Assembly (NCBI RefSeq): GCF_018812025.1
Contig: NC_063049.1
Location: 34,151,447-34,215,446 of the forward strand
Direction of reading: 5' to 3'
Length of the DNA: 64,000 nt
Source of the DNA: Megalobrama amblycephala
Taxonomy: Eukaryota > Chordata > Actinopteri > Cypriniformes > Xenocyprididae
Part shown: piece by piece, positions 46,701-59,509 of the stretch
Layout: the number at the start of each line of letters is the position of its first letter
How positions within the stretch are numbered: the stretch's first letter is position 1
Notes under the pieces: model-generated
What the model was told of the DNA's origin: nothing
Database searches by the model: none
What the model saw: the letters and a program-made list of their open reading frames with translations, nothing else
Position numbers and translations under genes: made by a program

Positions 46701-49700
46701 ATTTAGAATAATCTTTGAAAATACTTATTGATTAATCACACTTGACTTAAATAGTTGTGGAAATTAATTGTTTAAAAAGTGTGGAAGTATGGAAAATTGA
46801 TTTCTGAGGATCTGTTTTAATTACACACATTTCAGAATGGCTGTTTTGGATTGTCTGGTCAAATATTCTGTATTTACAAAAAGGCGTTTATCACTTAAGT
46901 TGCACTTATGTATGAATATCATTGTGTTAGATAACAAAATATCAAACCATGTGGCATCCGCAAACAAATTATGCTTTTCTCAGAACTCACAAGACATTTC
47001 TGGTTTATTTTTTGTGGTTAAATTACGTTTCGAACAACAGGTGTCCTACAGTAGCAGTGTAATCGCTAGTATAGTTTAACAACTTAAAGCTTGTTTGCCA
47101 TTGGTTAGACCACAAATATTTCTGCCTTAACCTCCATTGGTTGAACCAGTGTTGTTATTTCGGGCTGGTCGGGATGCTTAAGCAAGCAGCAGTGTTTTGG
47201 TAGCACTGAAGTGACACACCGTTTACACTTTCTGAAGAAATCAAACTACAAAAGTGACAGTAAAAACTTTGGGAAGAATGTAAAAGCTTCCACAAAAATA
47301 TTAAGCAACAAAACTTTTTTCAACATTAATTATAAATGTTTCTTAAACATAAAATCAGCATATTAGAATGATTTCTGAAGGATCATGTGACACTGAAGAC
47401 TGGAGTAATGATGCTGAAAATTCAGCTTTGCCATCACAGGGATAAATTACATTTTAAAATATATTTTTATATATAAAATATAAAAATATTATTTTTAAAA
47501 CTGTAATAATATTTCACAGAATTACATTTTTTACTGTATTTTTGATCAAATAAATGCAGCCTTGGTGAGCATAAGAGACTTCTTTCAAAAACTTTTGAAT
47601 GGTAGTGTTTTAACATTGTGAGAATTACATGCTCCAGCTTTATCTATGGATATTTTCCACTAATGTTTCATAACCATGAATGCTTTGTCTTCATTTTTAA
47701 CAGTATATTTATTTTATATTTACACTCTAAAAGTGTGCTATTTTTGCTTATAATAAAAATTACACTTGGTTTGATATTTTGTTATATAATGCATTAATGT
47801 ATATTTATATACATTAGAATGTTCATACATTTTGACATTCACACAAGTATCTAAAATTTCCAGATATATTTTGAGGCCTTTGTATGTTAACACAGCAACA
47901 CAATAGTGTACAATTGTATTCATAGCAGATGCTGATGATAATTACTAACAACTGACATTGTTTTGGAGAAGGCTCTCAAACTGTGAGTGTCAAGAGTAAT
48001 CCTTTGCTTCAGTTACCTTGATGTAAACAAACACCCGAGCCTCCCCGATTATCGAACTGTAGACAGGGCTCCCTATTAACCTAAGTAAACTTGTCTGCGG
48101 TGTTAAATGTTTACTATGCTGTATGTTTTTTTTTCTGAATTTTCTTGCATATTTTTTTGCTTCACTTAACTGTACCCTACCATCCACTGTTTTAAACAGC
48201 ATAGCAGATAGATTTCAGTTTTTGGCAGGTGTCATTAGTGGTATTTGCTGAGGCAAGCAGAACCTATTACTGTTCCTTATACTTAGGGTTTGGGATTTAA
48301 ACAAGCGAAATGTAACTTGTCCCACAAATGATGCCTCAAATTGGGTAGCATGTTGTGCTCTTACTTATTTTAATGGTCATATTTATGAATTTCATGGTAA
48401 AATGGGAGATAAATCAGAGTCATCAACTTACATTGAAGGATGGACTCAAGCCATATCTTGGCAACAGAATATCATAGAGTAAAGGTTCATGGAATACTTA
48501 AAATACTTAAAATAATGATTTCCAACACTGGCAAAGTTATAGAAGCCATTAAAAAACCCTGTAGAGGGGGCTCTTAAAACTAGTTCTGGCCTTGCATTAT
48601 TTTATTGGTTGAGTAGATGTAATCATAGAGTTTGGTGCGTGTGTTTCAGGAGCAGGAGGAGATTGATGCCACGCAGGAGGTGGACGATTCCTCTCCGGTC
48701 GAGGAGGAGGATCTTGGTGCTGTCGAAGAGGAGCGCAGCGTCATTCTGCACCTCCTCTCTCAGCTGAAACTGGGCATGGACCTCACCAGGGTATATCAGC
48801 TCCATCTCATTAATGGCTTCAGATAAGGGTTTCAATCGTACCATTTTAAATTAATTCTGTTATGCACTTAATTCATTGTGAAATAACAGTGTTTCACATG
48901 GGCGTATAGGTGGTCCTGCCTACTTTTATACTGGAGAAGCGCTCCCTCTTGGAAATGTATGCAGACTTCATGTCCCATCCGGACCTTTTCGTGGCCATCA
49001 CAGATGGCTCCAGCCCGATGGACCGCATGGTCCGATTTGTGGAGTATTACCTCACTTCCTTCCATGAAGGTCGCAAAGGTGCCATTGCCAAGAAGCCCTA
49101 CAACCCCATCATCGGAGAGACCTTCCACTGCTCTTGGAGCGTACCCAAAGCGACAACACCTCCGACAGGTGTCCTGAAAGAGGGGACCTCGTGCACGTCA
49201 GACTGCTACAATGTCCGCTTTGTGGCTGAGCAGGTTTCCCATCATCCCCCTGTCTCGGGCTTCTATGCAGAATGCCAAGAGAGGCAGATGTGTGTCAACA
49301 CGCACGTGTGGACCAAAAGCAAGTTCATGGGCATGTCCATTGGCGTCTCTATGATCGGAGAAGGTGTGTTTCGCCTGCCTCACACTTAGTTTACTATGAA
49401 CGTTTCCATGGATCCATTGTTGATTTATTAGGAATGTTAACTTCCTGTGCTCGCAGGTAATCTACACCTATTAGAGCATGGTGAAGAATACACCTTTAGT
49501 CTGCCATCTGCTTACGCCCGCTCTATCCTCACTGTGCCCTGGGTGGAACTGGGAGGAAAGGTCAATGTCAACTGCACCAAGACGGGCTACTCTGCAGTCA
49601 TCACCTTCCAGACAAAGCCTTTCTATGGGGGCAAGCTGCACAGGTCAGGATCACACTGGATCACATTACGTAACTCCATTTTCCATCTCAGTATAGGGTT

Positions 49701-49777
49701 TTCAATGTAAATTTATACAGCAGCCCTGATGAACTGTTAATTAGTTTACACTACCTTTCAAAATAATCAGTAAGTAA

Positions 49778-49814
<37 letters not shown>

Positions 49815-52800
49815 AATGTGATGCTTTTATTCAGCAAGGATACATTACATTGATCAAAAGTGACGGTAAAGACATTTATAATGTCACAAAAGATTTCTAT
49901 TTCAAAATTTCAAATAAATGCTGTTCTTTTCTATTCATCAAAGAATCCAGAAAAAAAGTATAGAAGTTTCCACAAAAATATAAAGCAACACAACTGTTTT
50001 ATATTAGAGTTTCTGAAGGATGAGATGAAAATTCAGCTTTGTCATCAGAGGAATAAATCATTTTTAAAAAATATATTAAAAAAGTTATCTTAAATTGTAA
50101 CAATGTTTTACAATATTACTGTTTTTTTTAACTGTATTTTTTTTATCAAATAAATGTAGCCTTGGTGAGCATAAACGGTTGTGTAAATATCCAGATTGTA
50201 TATTGTCCAGACAAATTTCTGAGCAAAACACTGTGTAACACTTTACAATAAGGTCTCATTTGTTAACATTAGTTAATTAAAGGGTTAGTTCACCCAAAAA
50301 TGAAAATTCCGTCATTTATTACTCACCCTCATGCCGTTTCACACCCGTAAGACCTTCGTTAATCTTCGGAACACAAATTAAGATATTTTAGTTGAAATCC
50401 GATAGCTCCGTGAGGCCTCCATAGGGAGCAATGGACACTTCCTCTCTCAAGATCCATTGATGTACTAAAAACATATTTAAATCGGTTCATGTGAGTTCAG
50501 TGGCTCAATATTAATATTATAAAGCGACGAGAATATTTTTGGAGCGCCAAAAAAACAAAATAACGACTTATTTGGTGATGGCCGACTTCAAAACACTGCT
50601 TCAGGAAGCATTGGAGCATAAATGAATCAGTGTGTCGAATCATGATTCGGATCGCGTGTCAAACTGCCAACGGCTGAAATCACGTGACTTTGGCGCTCTG
50701 AACAGCAGATTCGACACACTGATTCATCTGCGCTCCGATGCTTCCTATTGTTTTGAAATCAGCCATCACTATATTAGTCGTTATTTAGTTTTTTTGGCGC
50801 TCCAAAAATATTCTTGTCGCTTTATAATATTAATATTGAACCACTGTACTCACATGAACCGATTTAAATATGTTTTTAGTACCTTTATGGATCTTGAGAG
50901 AGGAAGTGTCCATTGCTAATAGGTAATATGGAGGCCTCACGAATCCATCGGATTTCAACTAAAATATCTTAATTTGTGTTCTGAAGATTAACGAAGGTCT
51001 TACGGGTGTGGATCGGCATGAGGGTAAGTAACAAATGACAGAATGTTCATTTTTGGGTGAACTAACGTTAACCCTTTAACTAACATGAACTAACAATTAG
51101 CATTATATTCTTACAGCATGTATTTCTCTTTGTTAATGTTAGTTAAAATATTCATCTTCATTTTAGTTCACAGTGCATTAACTAACGTTAACAGATACAA
51201 CATTTGATCTTAAAAATGTATTAGTAAATGTTGAGATTAACATTAACTAAGATTCATTAATGCCGTAGAAGTATTGTTAAATGTTAGTTCTCATTAACTA
51301 ATGTTAACAAATGAAACCTCTTTGTAAAGTGTTACCCAAAACACTATATTCAAAAAGAAAAATGTAGGGCACACTTTATCCACCTGTGATCATTTTCTTT
51401 GACATATCTTTGATCCCCAGTATTAAACTGGCTGTTTTTGGTGCTGTGCCATTAAGACTTCAATGTAAACGCCATATGAAATGAGATGCAGCACTTTTCT
51501 GTGTTTATAGGGCCTGTAGGGCATGTGTTTTACTGATTGGACAGCAATCTGATTTGTTAAAACGCTTCCATTTACACTTGGCCACATAAATGTGTCTCCG
51601 CAAAAAAAATAATAATAAAAAAAAAATCTTCAATTCCCGCGCTATATGCAAATTTAACGGAGTTCACGTCAAGTAAAGCAACAGATATGAGCAGCATTTT
51701 ATTTATCATCAGCTATTTTCAAGATCAAAGACCGCAATAGCAGAGAGAGCGCCATCAGCACTGGTAAGATCATTTAGTCTCACTACTTTTAATAAAGATG
51801 TTTGTGTTTGGAGCGTCTGCGACTTACTTTCAGTTTTATTTGTGGCAGTTTGCACGTTGGCTTGATACTCGGCTACTCATCTGCAGCGATGCATGTTGCA
51901 GTAGCGCCATCATATCTGGCTATAACATGTCATATAGCCTACAGCATTTTGGGAGGAGTAGCCTAAAATTTACGTATGTGGTTTCAACTGGATTTAGTTT
52001 GGAATGCATCTCAAACCACCTCCTGAAGTGGTTTGAGTGATCAGATTTAAATCCGTCTCGAAAGCGTTTCAGAGGGCATATACACCTGGTCTTTTCACAG
52101 TCTGATAGCTATCCAATCAGAGAAACGCATGAAGTGACCAGGTGTAAACGGGTCCATTGACAGGTTGTGAGTTTGCTGTGGGATCCTGTTAGTGAAATAT
52201 TATTTTCCTATTTGTATTCAGTTAATGCCACTGCTTATACATGATTAATTTAGTTAATTTTACATGAGTTAGAGATTTCCTTACATAACTTTTAATCATG
52301 AAAGATACGTTTTGTTTTTGACACATATATACAGGGAGTGCAGAATTATTAGGCAAGTTGATTTTCTGATCATATTTTTTTCCCAAGCACATTTTACCAA
52401 TTCCAATCCACATCAATCTTAATAACTACTATTAATATTGTTTTTAATCATTTATAAGTGATATATAATTGTTCATGAAGGCTGGAAATGAAAAATGCCT
52501 TATATTCAGGTGTGCAGAATTATTAGGCAAGTTTTCTTTTACAGGCAAAATGAGCCAAAAAAGAGATTTAACTCAGACTGAAAAGTCAAAAATTATTAAA
52601 TACTCATGAGAAGGACGCAATACTAATGCAATACTAGAAATTGCAAAGTTAAAGCATGACCAAGGGACAGCAAAATGCTCATTGGGTCAGCGGGGTCAGA
52701 CAACAACAGGTGGAAAAGAAAAGACACATGTTAACTGCAAAATAATTAAGAATTAAGGTGAAGAATTAAGTGTGAAACCATCAGGAACCCTTTAGTCTCC

Positions 52801-53959
52801 AGCGCCACCATTTTCCAGAGCTGCAACCTACCTGGAGTCTCCAGAAGTGCAAGGTGTTAGGATCTCAGAGACTTAGGTTAGCTAAAGAATCCTAAAAAAT
52901 GACCTGCACTTGATAAGAATCACAAGCTGAAGTGTTATAAAATACATGAAGACTGGGTTTTAATAGGGCTTATAGACAGACAGCTTGAGAGTGACTCCTG
53001 ATGGACCAGCACCACATCCTCTTGTACCACTGTTTGAAGAATTTATCCAGAATCTGGCAGTAAGGTGTTTGAGTTCACTTTTAGTCCATCTCTTATCCTG
53101 AAATGTCTGTCTTGCAGAGATGGACTAAAAATGATCTTCCAAAACTTACTGCCAGATTCTGGAAGATAAATTCTTCAAACAGTGGTACAAGAGGATGTGG
53201 TGCTGGTCCTTCAGGAGTCACTCTCAAGCTGTCTGTTTATAAGGCCTATAAAAACCCAGTCTTCATGTATTTTATAACACTTCAGCTTGTGATTCTTATT
53301 AAAAGCGGGTCATTTTTTAGGATTCTTTAGCTAACCTAAGTCTCTGAGATCCTGAGACCTTGCACTTCTGGAGACTCCAGGTAGGTTGCAGTTCTGGAAA
53401 ATGGTGGCGCTGGAGACTAAAGGGTTCCTGATGGTTTCACACTTAATTCTTCACCTTAATTCTTAATTATTTTGCTGTTAACGTGTCTTTTCTTTTCCAG
53501 CTGTTTTTGTCTGACCCCGCTGACCCAATGAGCATTTTGCTGTCCCTTGGTCATGCTTTAACTTTGCAATTTCTAGTATTGCATTAGTATTGCGTCCTTC
53601 TCATGAGTATTTAATAATTTTTGACTTTTCAGTCTGAGTTAAATCTCTTTTTTGGCTCATTTTGCCTGTAAAAGAAAACTTGCCTAATAATTCTGCACAC
53701 CTGAATATAAGGCATTTTTCATTTCCAGCCTTCATGAACAATTATATATCACTTATAAATGATTAAAAACAATATTAATAGTAGTTATTAAGATTGATGT
53801 GGATTGGAATTGGTAAAATGAACAATTATATATCACTTATAAATGATTAAAAACAATATTAATAGTAGTTATTAAGATTGATGTGGATTGGAATTGGTAA
53901 AATGTGCTTGGGAAAAAAATATGATCAGAAAATCAACTTGCCTAATAATTCTGCACTCC

Positions 53960-54035
<76 letters not shown>

Positions 54036-57000
54036 CTGTACATATGTGTTTGTAAATCAATTTTTATTGTATACATGTCAAAACAAAATGTATCTTTCAT
54101 GATTTCATGATTCAAATTTATGTAATAATCTCTGTACCTCATGTAAAATTAATTTTAAGCAGTGGCATTGATTGAATATGCAGGAAAATAATATTTTGCT
54201 AACAGTTCAATATAGTGTGCACTGTTCTATCACATTGTGACAGGTTCACACAAAACAATCTAGCAAAGATCAGACAGAAATGATCATGGACCTTGTAAAA
54301 AATAAATGGAAAAATATTTTCACAAAAAGATTGGCTAGACTCCTGCCCTAGTATCAGTAAATGGTCTTTTTGGACTATTGAGGAAATTAGGTTCTGTGGT
54401 ACAAGTGCTTTAATCAGAAAGCCGAGCCAGTGGACTGTAACAGAAGCCTGTGCTTTGTTCCTCAGAGTGAACGCGGAGGTCAAACACAACCCCTCCAACT
54501 CTGTGGTGTGCCGCGTGCAGGGCGAGTGGAACGGTGCGCTGGAGTTTACCTACACCAGCGGGGAGACCCGTGTCGTAGACGTTACCAAGCTCCCCGTCAC
54601 CAGGAAAAGAGTACGGCCCAATGAGCTGCAAGGACCCTACGAGTCCAGGTAACACCAGTTAATTGATTTATGCTAAAAGTTTATTATTGTATTCAAGCCA
54701 CTCAACAGTGTTAATGTCAATATGATGTCATTTTTTTTTTAACTGAGCAAACTTAACAGCACACTAAACTACAAGATTAATTATGAAAATAAGTAATTTA
54801 GAGGAATTGTTTCAAAAATGATATTATTAAGGGCTGAGAAAGAAAGTTAGATGGGTTTGGAATGATAGTTAAAGGGGTGGTTGATTATGATTTCACTTTT
54901 TTAACTTTAATTACTGTGTAATCTTGCTGTTTGAGCATAAACTACATCTGCAAAGTTACAACGCTCAAAGTTCAAAGCAAAGGGAAATATTTTCTTTTAA
55001 AGAAATCGCTTTTTAAGGACTACAACAAAAGGCTGGTAGGGACTACAACAAGCTTCTTCCCGGGTTGGTGACATCACTAACCGTAAAATTTACATAAACC
55101 CTGCCCCCCCGAGTACATGCAACAAAGGTGTGTTATTAAAATACAGTACATAACACAAATGCAATAGCATGTCATAAAAGCAAGATGACAACTTAAGTTA
55201 TAACCGTAATTAAACTAAACTAAACCTGTTCTATCTTCATGCAGCATATATTCTCTGGCTCTGTAGGCATTTTACAACAGTTCTCACATGAGCGATTTAT
55301 AGATTATCATGAGAGAATATGCTAATCAATGACTTTAAGATAGTTAACTCCACATCAGCTACGTAAATTCATCAGCTAACCATTCAGAAACCTCCAGTTG
55401 CATTCTACATGTTGTCACTTCTTCTTGAGTCTCTCCATCATTGTCCGACTCCAGTTTGAACATAAAAGGCTGAACAGTTTCAGTGAGTCTGTGTGAGAAA
55501 ATCGGAGCTGCTAACACAAGCTCTTGAAACTCCACCCTCTTCTTGGGAGCAGCAGCTCATTTGCATTTAAAGGGACACACAAAAATGGAGCGTTTTTGCT
55601 CACCCTCAAAAAGTGACAAATTTAACATGCTATAAAAAATTATCTGTGGGGTATTTTGAGCTAAAACTTCACATACACACTCTGGGGACATCAGAGACTT
55701 ATTTTACATCTTGTAACAGTGCCATTGTATGAGCCAACTATTCCTGTTAGTGAAAATCCTAATTTTATAATGTCTTGTGACTGAAAAAGGTTTAATGTGG
55801 TGCAAGGGCTCCATCATTAACCAGTGCCTCTTCTCCTGTAGGAGATTGTGGCAACACGTGACAGAGTCTCTGAAGGAAAGGGATATGGATAAAGCCACGG
55901 AACACAAGCGTTTCCTGGAGGAAAGGCAGAGGAAAGAAGAGAGGCATCGTGTAGAGACGCAGACAGCATGGAGGACCAAATACTTTGAGCGCAAAGTAAG
56001 AACACATCTGCATCTTATTTTTTAAAATCGTATAATCATTTCTACATAAAATAGTTCATGCTGTTTTTTTAACTTTATATTAATCATAGAATCCTAAAAT
56101 GTACAATGGTTTCCACAAAAATATTAAGCAACAAAACTGTTTTCAACATTGATGATAATAAGAACCATTATTAATAATTGTGCTTCAATTATAAATGTCA
56201 TTAATCATCATCACGCTGAACAAGATAACTCATCTCCTCTGATTTGATTTCTGTTAAGCTTATCTGTACTCTATTTCTCCAATAAAAAAAAAGAACTCAT
56301 CTCTTCACTAGTCTGCTTTTACAGTCTCCTTGTGTTTATACTCATGCTTTTATACTCAACTCTTCTGTCTCAAGTTTTCCATCTGGTAGATTTTAAATAA
56401 AGATAAGGAGTTGTTGGAATCTTAGTGGTGGGTTTGTAGCCTACCCTTAGGTTTTTACTCCTACTAATTGTATTTAGGCTTCAAAGTAGCTTTGTTATTT
56501 GTGAAGATTAACTTGATGAACAACACTCGTAAGAATCATACACTTTTGTTGGTCACAGAGCTTATTTTCTGCAATAATCCAAATGCCAATAGAAAAATCC
56601 TATTGCGTTTTTGTCGAGGGAGCCACAGTGATGCCAACTTCCGGTTTGGCATACAAAAATACGTCATTGCTGCAGCCCTCTATTGGCTCTTTTCCACTGC
56701 GTGGAACAACACGGCTCGGTTTTGCATGGCTCGGCTTGCTTTTCCACTGCAGTTTAGTACCGCTTCAAAGTGGGTGGGATTATAGACTGATATAGTTGCG
56801 CCGCCTTTACTGCCGTGGATCCGCTCCTCGGCTACTAACGACTCTGCAACTCATCTACTGACCACGATACAGCCATTTCTTTTTTCAAGTTGCATGCGAC
56901 AGTCGTTTAAAGCAAGTCGTTAAAGCAAATCTAGCAGGTTTGGTGTTTCGTGTTTCAAATCCAATGACGCTGGTGGTGACGATTCTCTCTGACCAATCAG

Positions 57001-57324
57001 TGATCTGCAGTGTTTACTCGTCACATTTAGTATTGATACGGCATGCTTGGAACCTCAACCGAGGTGGTACTATTTAAGCGAACCGTACCGTTCCGTACCG
57101 AGCCGTCCCATGCAGTGGAAAAGTGCCAAAACGTGACCTGTACTGAGCCGTATCAAACCATACCATGCAGCGGAAAATCGCCATATTTGCATAATCTTAA
57201 TTATTATGTTCTTCAATTCTTTTTTTTCCTCTCTTTCCAGGGTGAAGGCTGGGTGTATTACCAACCACTGTGGAAAACGGCAACCCATAGCTCTTCCCCA
57301 GTTCCCCCTCCACAAAATCCATGA
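37994..57324 (+). CDS. osbpl11: osbpl11, oxysterol-binding protein-like 11 (ORP11), complete
   Basis: Exons: 37994-38073, 38534-38602, 39230-39405, 39656-39735, 41151-41339, 41463-41661, 46444-46586, 48650-48790, 48910-49363, 49457-49643, 54466-54648, 55842-55995, 57241-57324. They join to 712 aa (human 747). A PH domain covers about residues 32-131 ([20 protein letters not shown] to [11 protein letters not shown]). The lipid-binding ORD covers about 345-705. It holds the family fingerprint EQVSHHPP at about 466-473 and [11 protein letters not shown] before it. Several stretches match human ORP11 far better than I would expect for ORP10. Known role: lipid exchange with ORP9 at ER-Golgi/endosome contacts. 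Introns 6 (4.8 kb) and 10 (4.8 kb) are swollen by transposons. The start codon rests on homology alone, and the N-terminus is shorter than in human. Confidence 0.95.
40484..40630. repeat. hairpin repeat in osbpl11 intron 4
   Basis: agcaataaggta and gctgtatcgtgaataagtca on the left pair with tgacttattcacgatacagc and taccttattgct on the right. The stem is about 60 bp with a loop of about 30. A (TA)n tract follows at 40663-40750. Confidence 0.75.
40663..40750. repeat. (TA)n microsatellite in osbpl11 intron 4
   Basis: Nearly pure TA over about 88 bp, next to the hairpin at 40484-40630. Confidence 0.95.
41719..42575. repeat. probable MITE in osbpl11 intron 6
   Basis: Begins cagctagggctggc with attcgattctcatttc and ends with an inverted-like gaatcgaatcgaaagcttgt and cccagctttag. 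The ends are loosely inverted (agggctgg versus cccagcttta). Diverged and non-coding. Confidence 0.5.
43143..44759 (-). mobile_element. Tc1-type transposon with long IR/DR ends, decayed
   Basis: The element is 1617 bp long and flanked by TA (43141-43142, 44760-44761). The ends are inverted repeats of roughly 220-235 bp. Each holds an outer and an inner copy of a gtgagtacacccct motif (left about 43157 and 43343; right about 44546 and 44736). This is the IR/DR layout known from Sleeping-Beauty-type elements. Minus-strand frames give a helix-turn-helix start ([16 protein letters not shown]) and catalytic-domain pieces ([20 protein letters not shown]), split over 44543-43388 by frame breaks. It lies in osbpl11 intron 6. 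The transposase is non-functional as read. Confidence 0.92.
45175..45292. repeat. short foldback repeat in osbpl11 intron 6
   Basis: gggctgcgttgcccaaaagt on the left pairs with gcttttgggaaatgcagccc on the right. The stem is imperfect, about 118 bp overall. Confidence 0.7.
47255..47612. repeat. dispersed repeat copy in osbpl11 intron 7
   Basis: Carries gaaggatcatgtgacactga and the terminal aaaaacttttgaatggtagt motif. Single-arm copy of the family at 1-500. Confidence 0.7.
49740..50175. repeat. dispersed repeat copy with poly-T tract in osbpl11 intron 10
   Basis: Starts near cactacctttcaaaataatc, has a pure T run at 49780-49810, and ends with aatgtagccttggtgagcat. Partly deleted: the middle catgtgacactgaag part is missing. 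Only part of the family is present. Confidence 0.65.
50277..51079. mobile_element. foldback MITE in osbpl11 intron 10
   Basis: The same family as the element at 18120-18889, with long shared inner sequence (gcgctccaaaaatattctcg; gatcgcgtgtcaaactgcc). Near the right end an extra ACGTTA sits just before the terminal ACCCTTTAA. Non-coding. Confidence 0.85.
51470..52165. repeat. MITE-like inverted repeat in osbpl11 intron 10
   Basis: Ends share inverted pieces: ttccatttacacttggccac near 51568 against gtgaccaggtgtaaacg near 52135. A related short piece with gagacacattttttgc occurs in lmln intron 8 at about 29003-29110. Non-coding. Confidence 0.5.
52332..53962. mobile_element. 1.63-kb palindromic foldback element derived from a Tc1 transposon
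   Basis: Both ends carry CAGGGAGTGCAGAATTATTA in inverted form, flanked by TA. The whole element is an inverted repeat. The arms meet at a hairpin core: 53079-53093 pairs with 53116-53130, leaving a loop of about 22 nt. Both arms hold the same transposase-like segment, so it looks like a Tc1 element whose one half was copied in reverse. The right arm has an extra 84-bp duplication. No intact transposase frame exists. It lies in osbpl11 intron 10, next to a (TA)n tract. Confidence 0.9.
53737..53904. repeat. 84-bp tandem duplication in the right arm of the palindrome
   Basis: Positions 53737-53820 and 53821-53904 appear identical. The left arm has only one counterpart. A shared ATG stands just before each unit, suggesting a small microhomology at the junction. 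Confidence 0.9.
53963..54032. repeat. (TA)n microsatellite at the right end of the palindrome
   Basis: TA run that begins at the last base of the foldback element. Open frames made of Tyr-Ile repeats here are artefacts. Confidence 0.95.
54868..55705. repeat. MITE-like repeat in osbpl11 intron 11
   Basis: Starts TTAAAGGGGTGGTTGATTA. Its right part (tggggtattttgagctaaaa, cttcacatacaca) is closely similar to 63188-63225 near the right edge, so both belong to one dispersed family. The right end is not clean. Confidence 0.6.
56683..57130. repeat. inverted-repeat element in osbpl11 intron 12
   Basis: cttttccactgcgtgg on the left, with cggctcgg nearby, pairs with ccgagccg and tgcagtggaaaag on the right. 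About 450 bp, non-coding. The preceding part 56478-56640 resembles 6130-6300 in mcm3ap in reverse orientation. Confidence 0.6.
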
Positions 57325-58075
57325 CCTCTGACCTTTTACGAGCTGAGTTCAGGCACTGTACAGCCTCCTGCTGTAGTAAACCTCTGGTCCAGTGTTCCTT
57401 CTCTCACAGATGAAGACATACACTCTCCTTTGTATGATTCCTGAAACATAACTTCAATTTGAGTGTTTGTAACGCTTTGTGGACTTGCAGGTTTGCACTC
57501 TGATGTTTATATTTTGCATCCCTCGATGGTAAGGTTTTTGTAGAACTACACAGTGAATGATTTCTCCAAATCTGCACACAGATATTCTTTGTTGATGTTG
57601 CCTTAACAAGTGTCGTATGTAAGGAGGGCCGAGTACAGTGTGATGGTTCTTAACGTGGGATTGTGTTTGAGGTGAACTTCTTAATCTGACCATACTGTGG
57701 TATACTGTATTTGACCACGGTACAGTCAAATTTTTCTGAATCTTTTAAAATCGTATAGGAATTATCATGATTTATATATCAAATGAAGTGCAGGATTAGT
57801 AAGCTCATTCAAGCTCATAGTTGAGTTCAAAAGGACAGCTGTGTCGATAACTGGCGAAGATGTTGTTATTGCTTTTTCGCAGCTGGAGTCTTGATGAGAG
57901 AGGAATCGTTGGCTTGGCTTTCGTATTATGCTGTCTTTTTCTCATTCTAGCTCTGGTAAATGAAGCTTGCAGGCGCTATACACAAAATGTGAGCCAGATC
58001 AAAGTGTTCGGGTCGAGGCCTGCTCTTCTGATTCTGCTGGATGTTCAGTGAACAGTTATGTTGGCTTCAGAGATT

Positions 58076-58787
58076 TTAAAGGGATAGTTCACCCCAAAAT
58101 TTATGTTATGTCCTCATTTACTCACCCTCATGTCATTTAAAATGTGTAAGACTTTCTTTCTTTTGTGGAACACAAATATGTTTTTTTTTTTAAATCAATA
58201 CAATGAACGACAACATTCTTCGATTTATCTACTTGTGTTCCGCAGAAGAAAAGTCATACAGGTTTGGAACAACATTGCTCCCCCTCATATTCTTACCTAA
58301 GTAGATAGCACTATATTGCAAGTCTTCTAAAGTCATATGATGATTTGTGTGAGGAACTGACTGAAATTTAAGCTAACTGGTATCATTGAATATCATTTGC
58401 CCTGTTAACTTCAACAGCTTAGACTTTGGTTGGCCCTGCTGAAAAAAACAAAAACAAACTTAAAACCAGCCTAAACACCAGCCTGGTTTTAGAGGGGGGT
58501 TTTTTTGGCACTTTTCTGCTGGTCAGAGTGAAAGACCTGCTAAGATCACTGAACTATAGTTGTATATAAGTTTTATAGAGCACTTGTATGGTGTTTTTTT
58601 GGATCTGAGAGGTACAGTATAGGTCAAAACTAACTTTGCCTGTATGGAAAAGAGAAGCTTGGACATTCTTCCTGACAACTCCTTTTATATTTCATGGAAA
58701 AATCAAAAAATAATACAAGCTTTGGAATGACATGAGGGTGAGTAAATGAAGCCAGAATTTTCATTTTTGAGCAAACTCTTCCTTTAA
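58076..58787. mobile_element. foldback MITE downstream of osbpl11
   Basis: Starts TTAAAGGGATAGTTCACCCC, with a degraded inverse at 58787. It includes tactcaccctcatg and its reverse catgagggtgagta. The middle differs from the other copies. Non-coding. Confidence 0.65.
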
Positions 58788-59509
58788 GTGCAATCAGATG
58801 TGTTTATAGCATGTGTTCCTTGCAGAAGGTTCAGGTTTTAGTTAGCTGATCATGATAGTAAGATTTTTTTCGTTTGTTTGTTTTAACCATGTGAAATTTG
58901 AGGTTTCAAAGTTGTTCAAAATTTTGTGTTTAAACGCTTCATCGTTTGATCTGCCAGCTGAGGACAGTTGCAGTGACGGTGCTGGCTGAAGTGTTACGTC
59001 TCTCATATAATCTCTGCTTCAGCCCTGGCATTGGTTGCGCTGAGAAACTTGTGGTGCCTTATTTGTGTTAGTCTTCCTCCTGTTCCACCTCACAGCCGTC
59101 AGCTTTCTCATTAAAACAGAGTAAGACTGAAGCCACAGCCTTTGTATATATATCTTCTGTCAATTTCCTGTCAGCAAAACACAGAATTCCCACAAAGTTT
59201 TTCGTACATCAGCTGTGCTCTCCACTCAAGTCATTCTGCTGAGCCATCAACTGCACTGATGTTTTAAATACACTCCCTGTAGCCTCAGAAAATATGATTG
59301 AAAAAATAAAATGGTTAATATATTGGATGATTTCAGCTATTAATGAACTTTTTTCATTTGATTTGATGACTGTGTCGTGTGGTATCAAGAGGAGATGCAA
59401 ATATCTCACAGTAACTCGCATATAAAGGAAGATCCATGGGTAGTTGAAATGTGTGACGTGCTAAACAGATTTTCTTTTATAGTTATTTATGCAGGTATAT
59501 GACCTAATT

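Noticed and set aside
53872..54142. Open frames of repeated Tyr-Ile
   Set aside because: Products of the (TA)n tract, not proteins.
57860..58051. 62-residue open frame with hydrophobic stretch after osbpl11
   Set aside because: Lies in probable 3' UTR, has no splice partners and no recognisable relatives. Chance frame.
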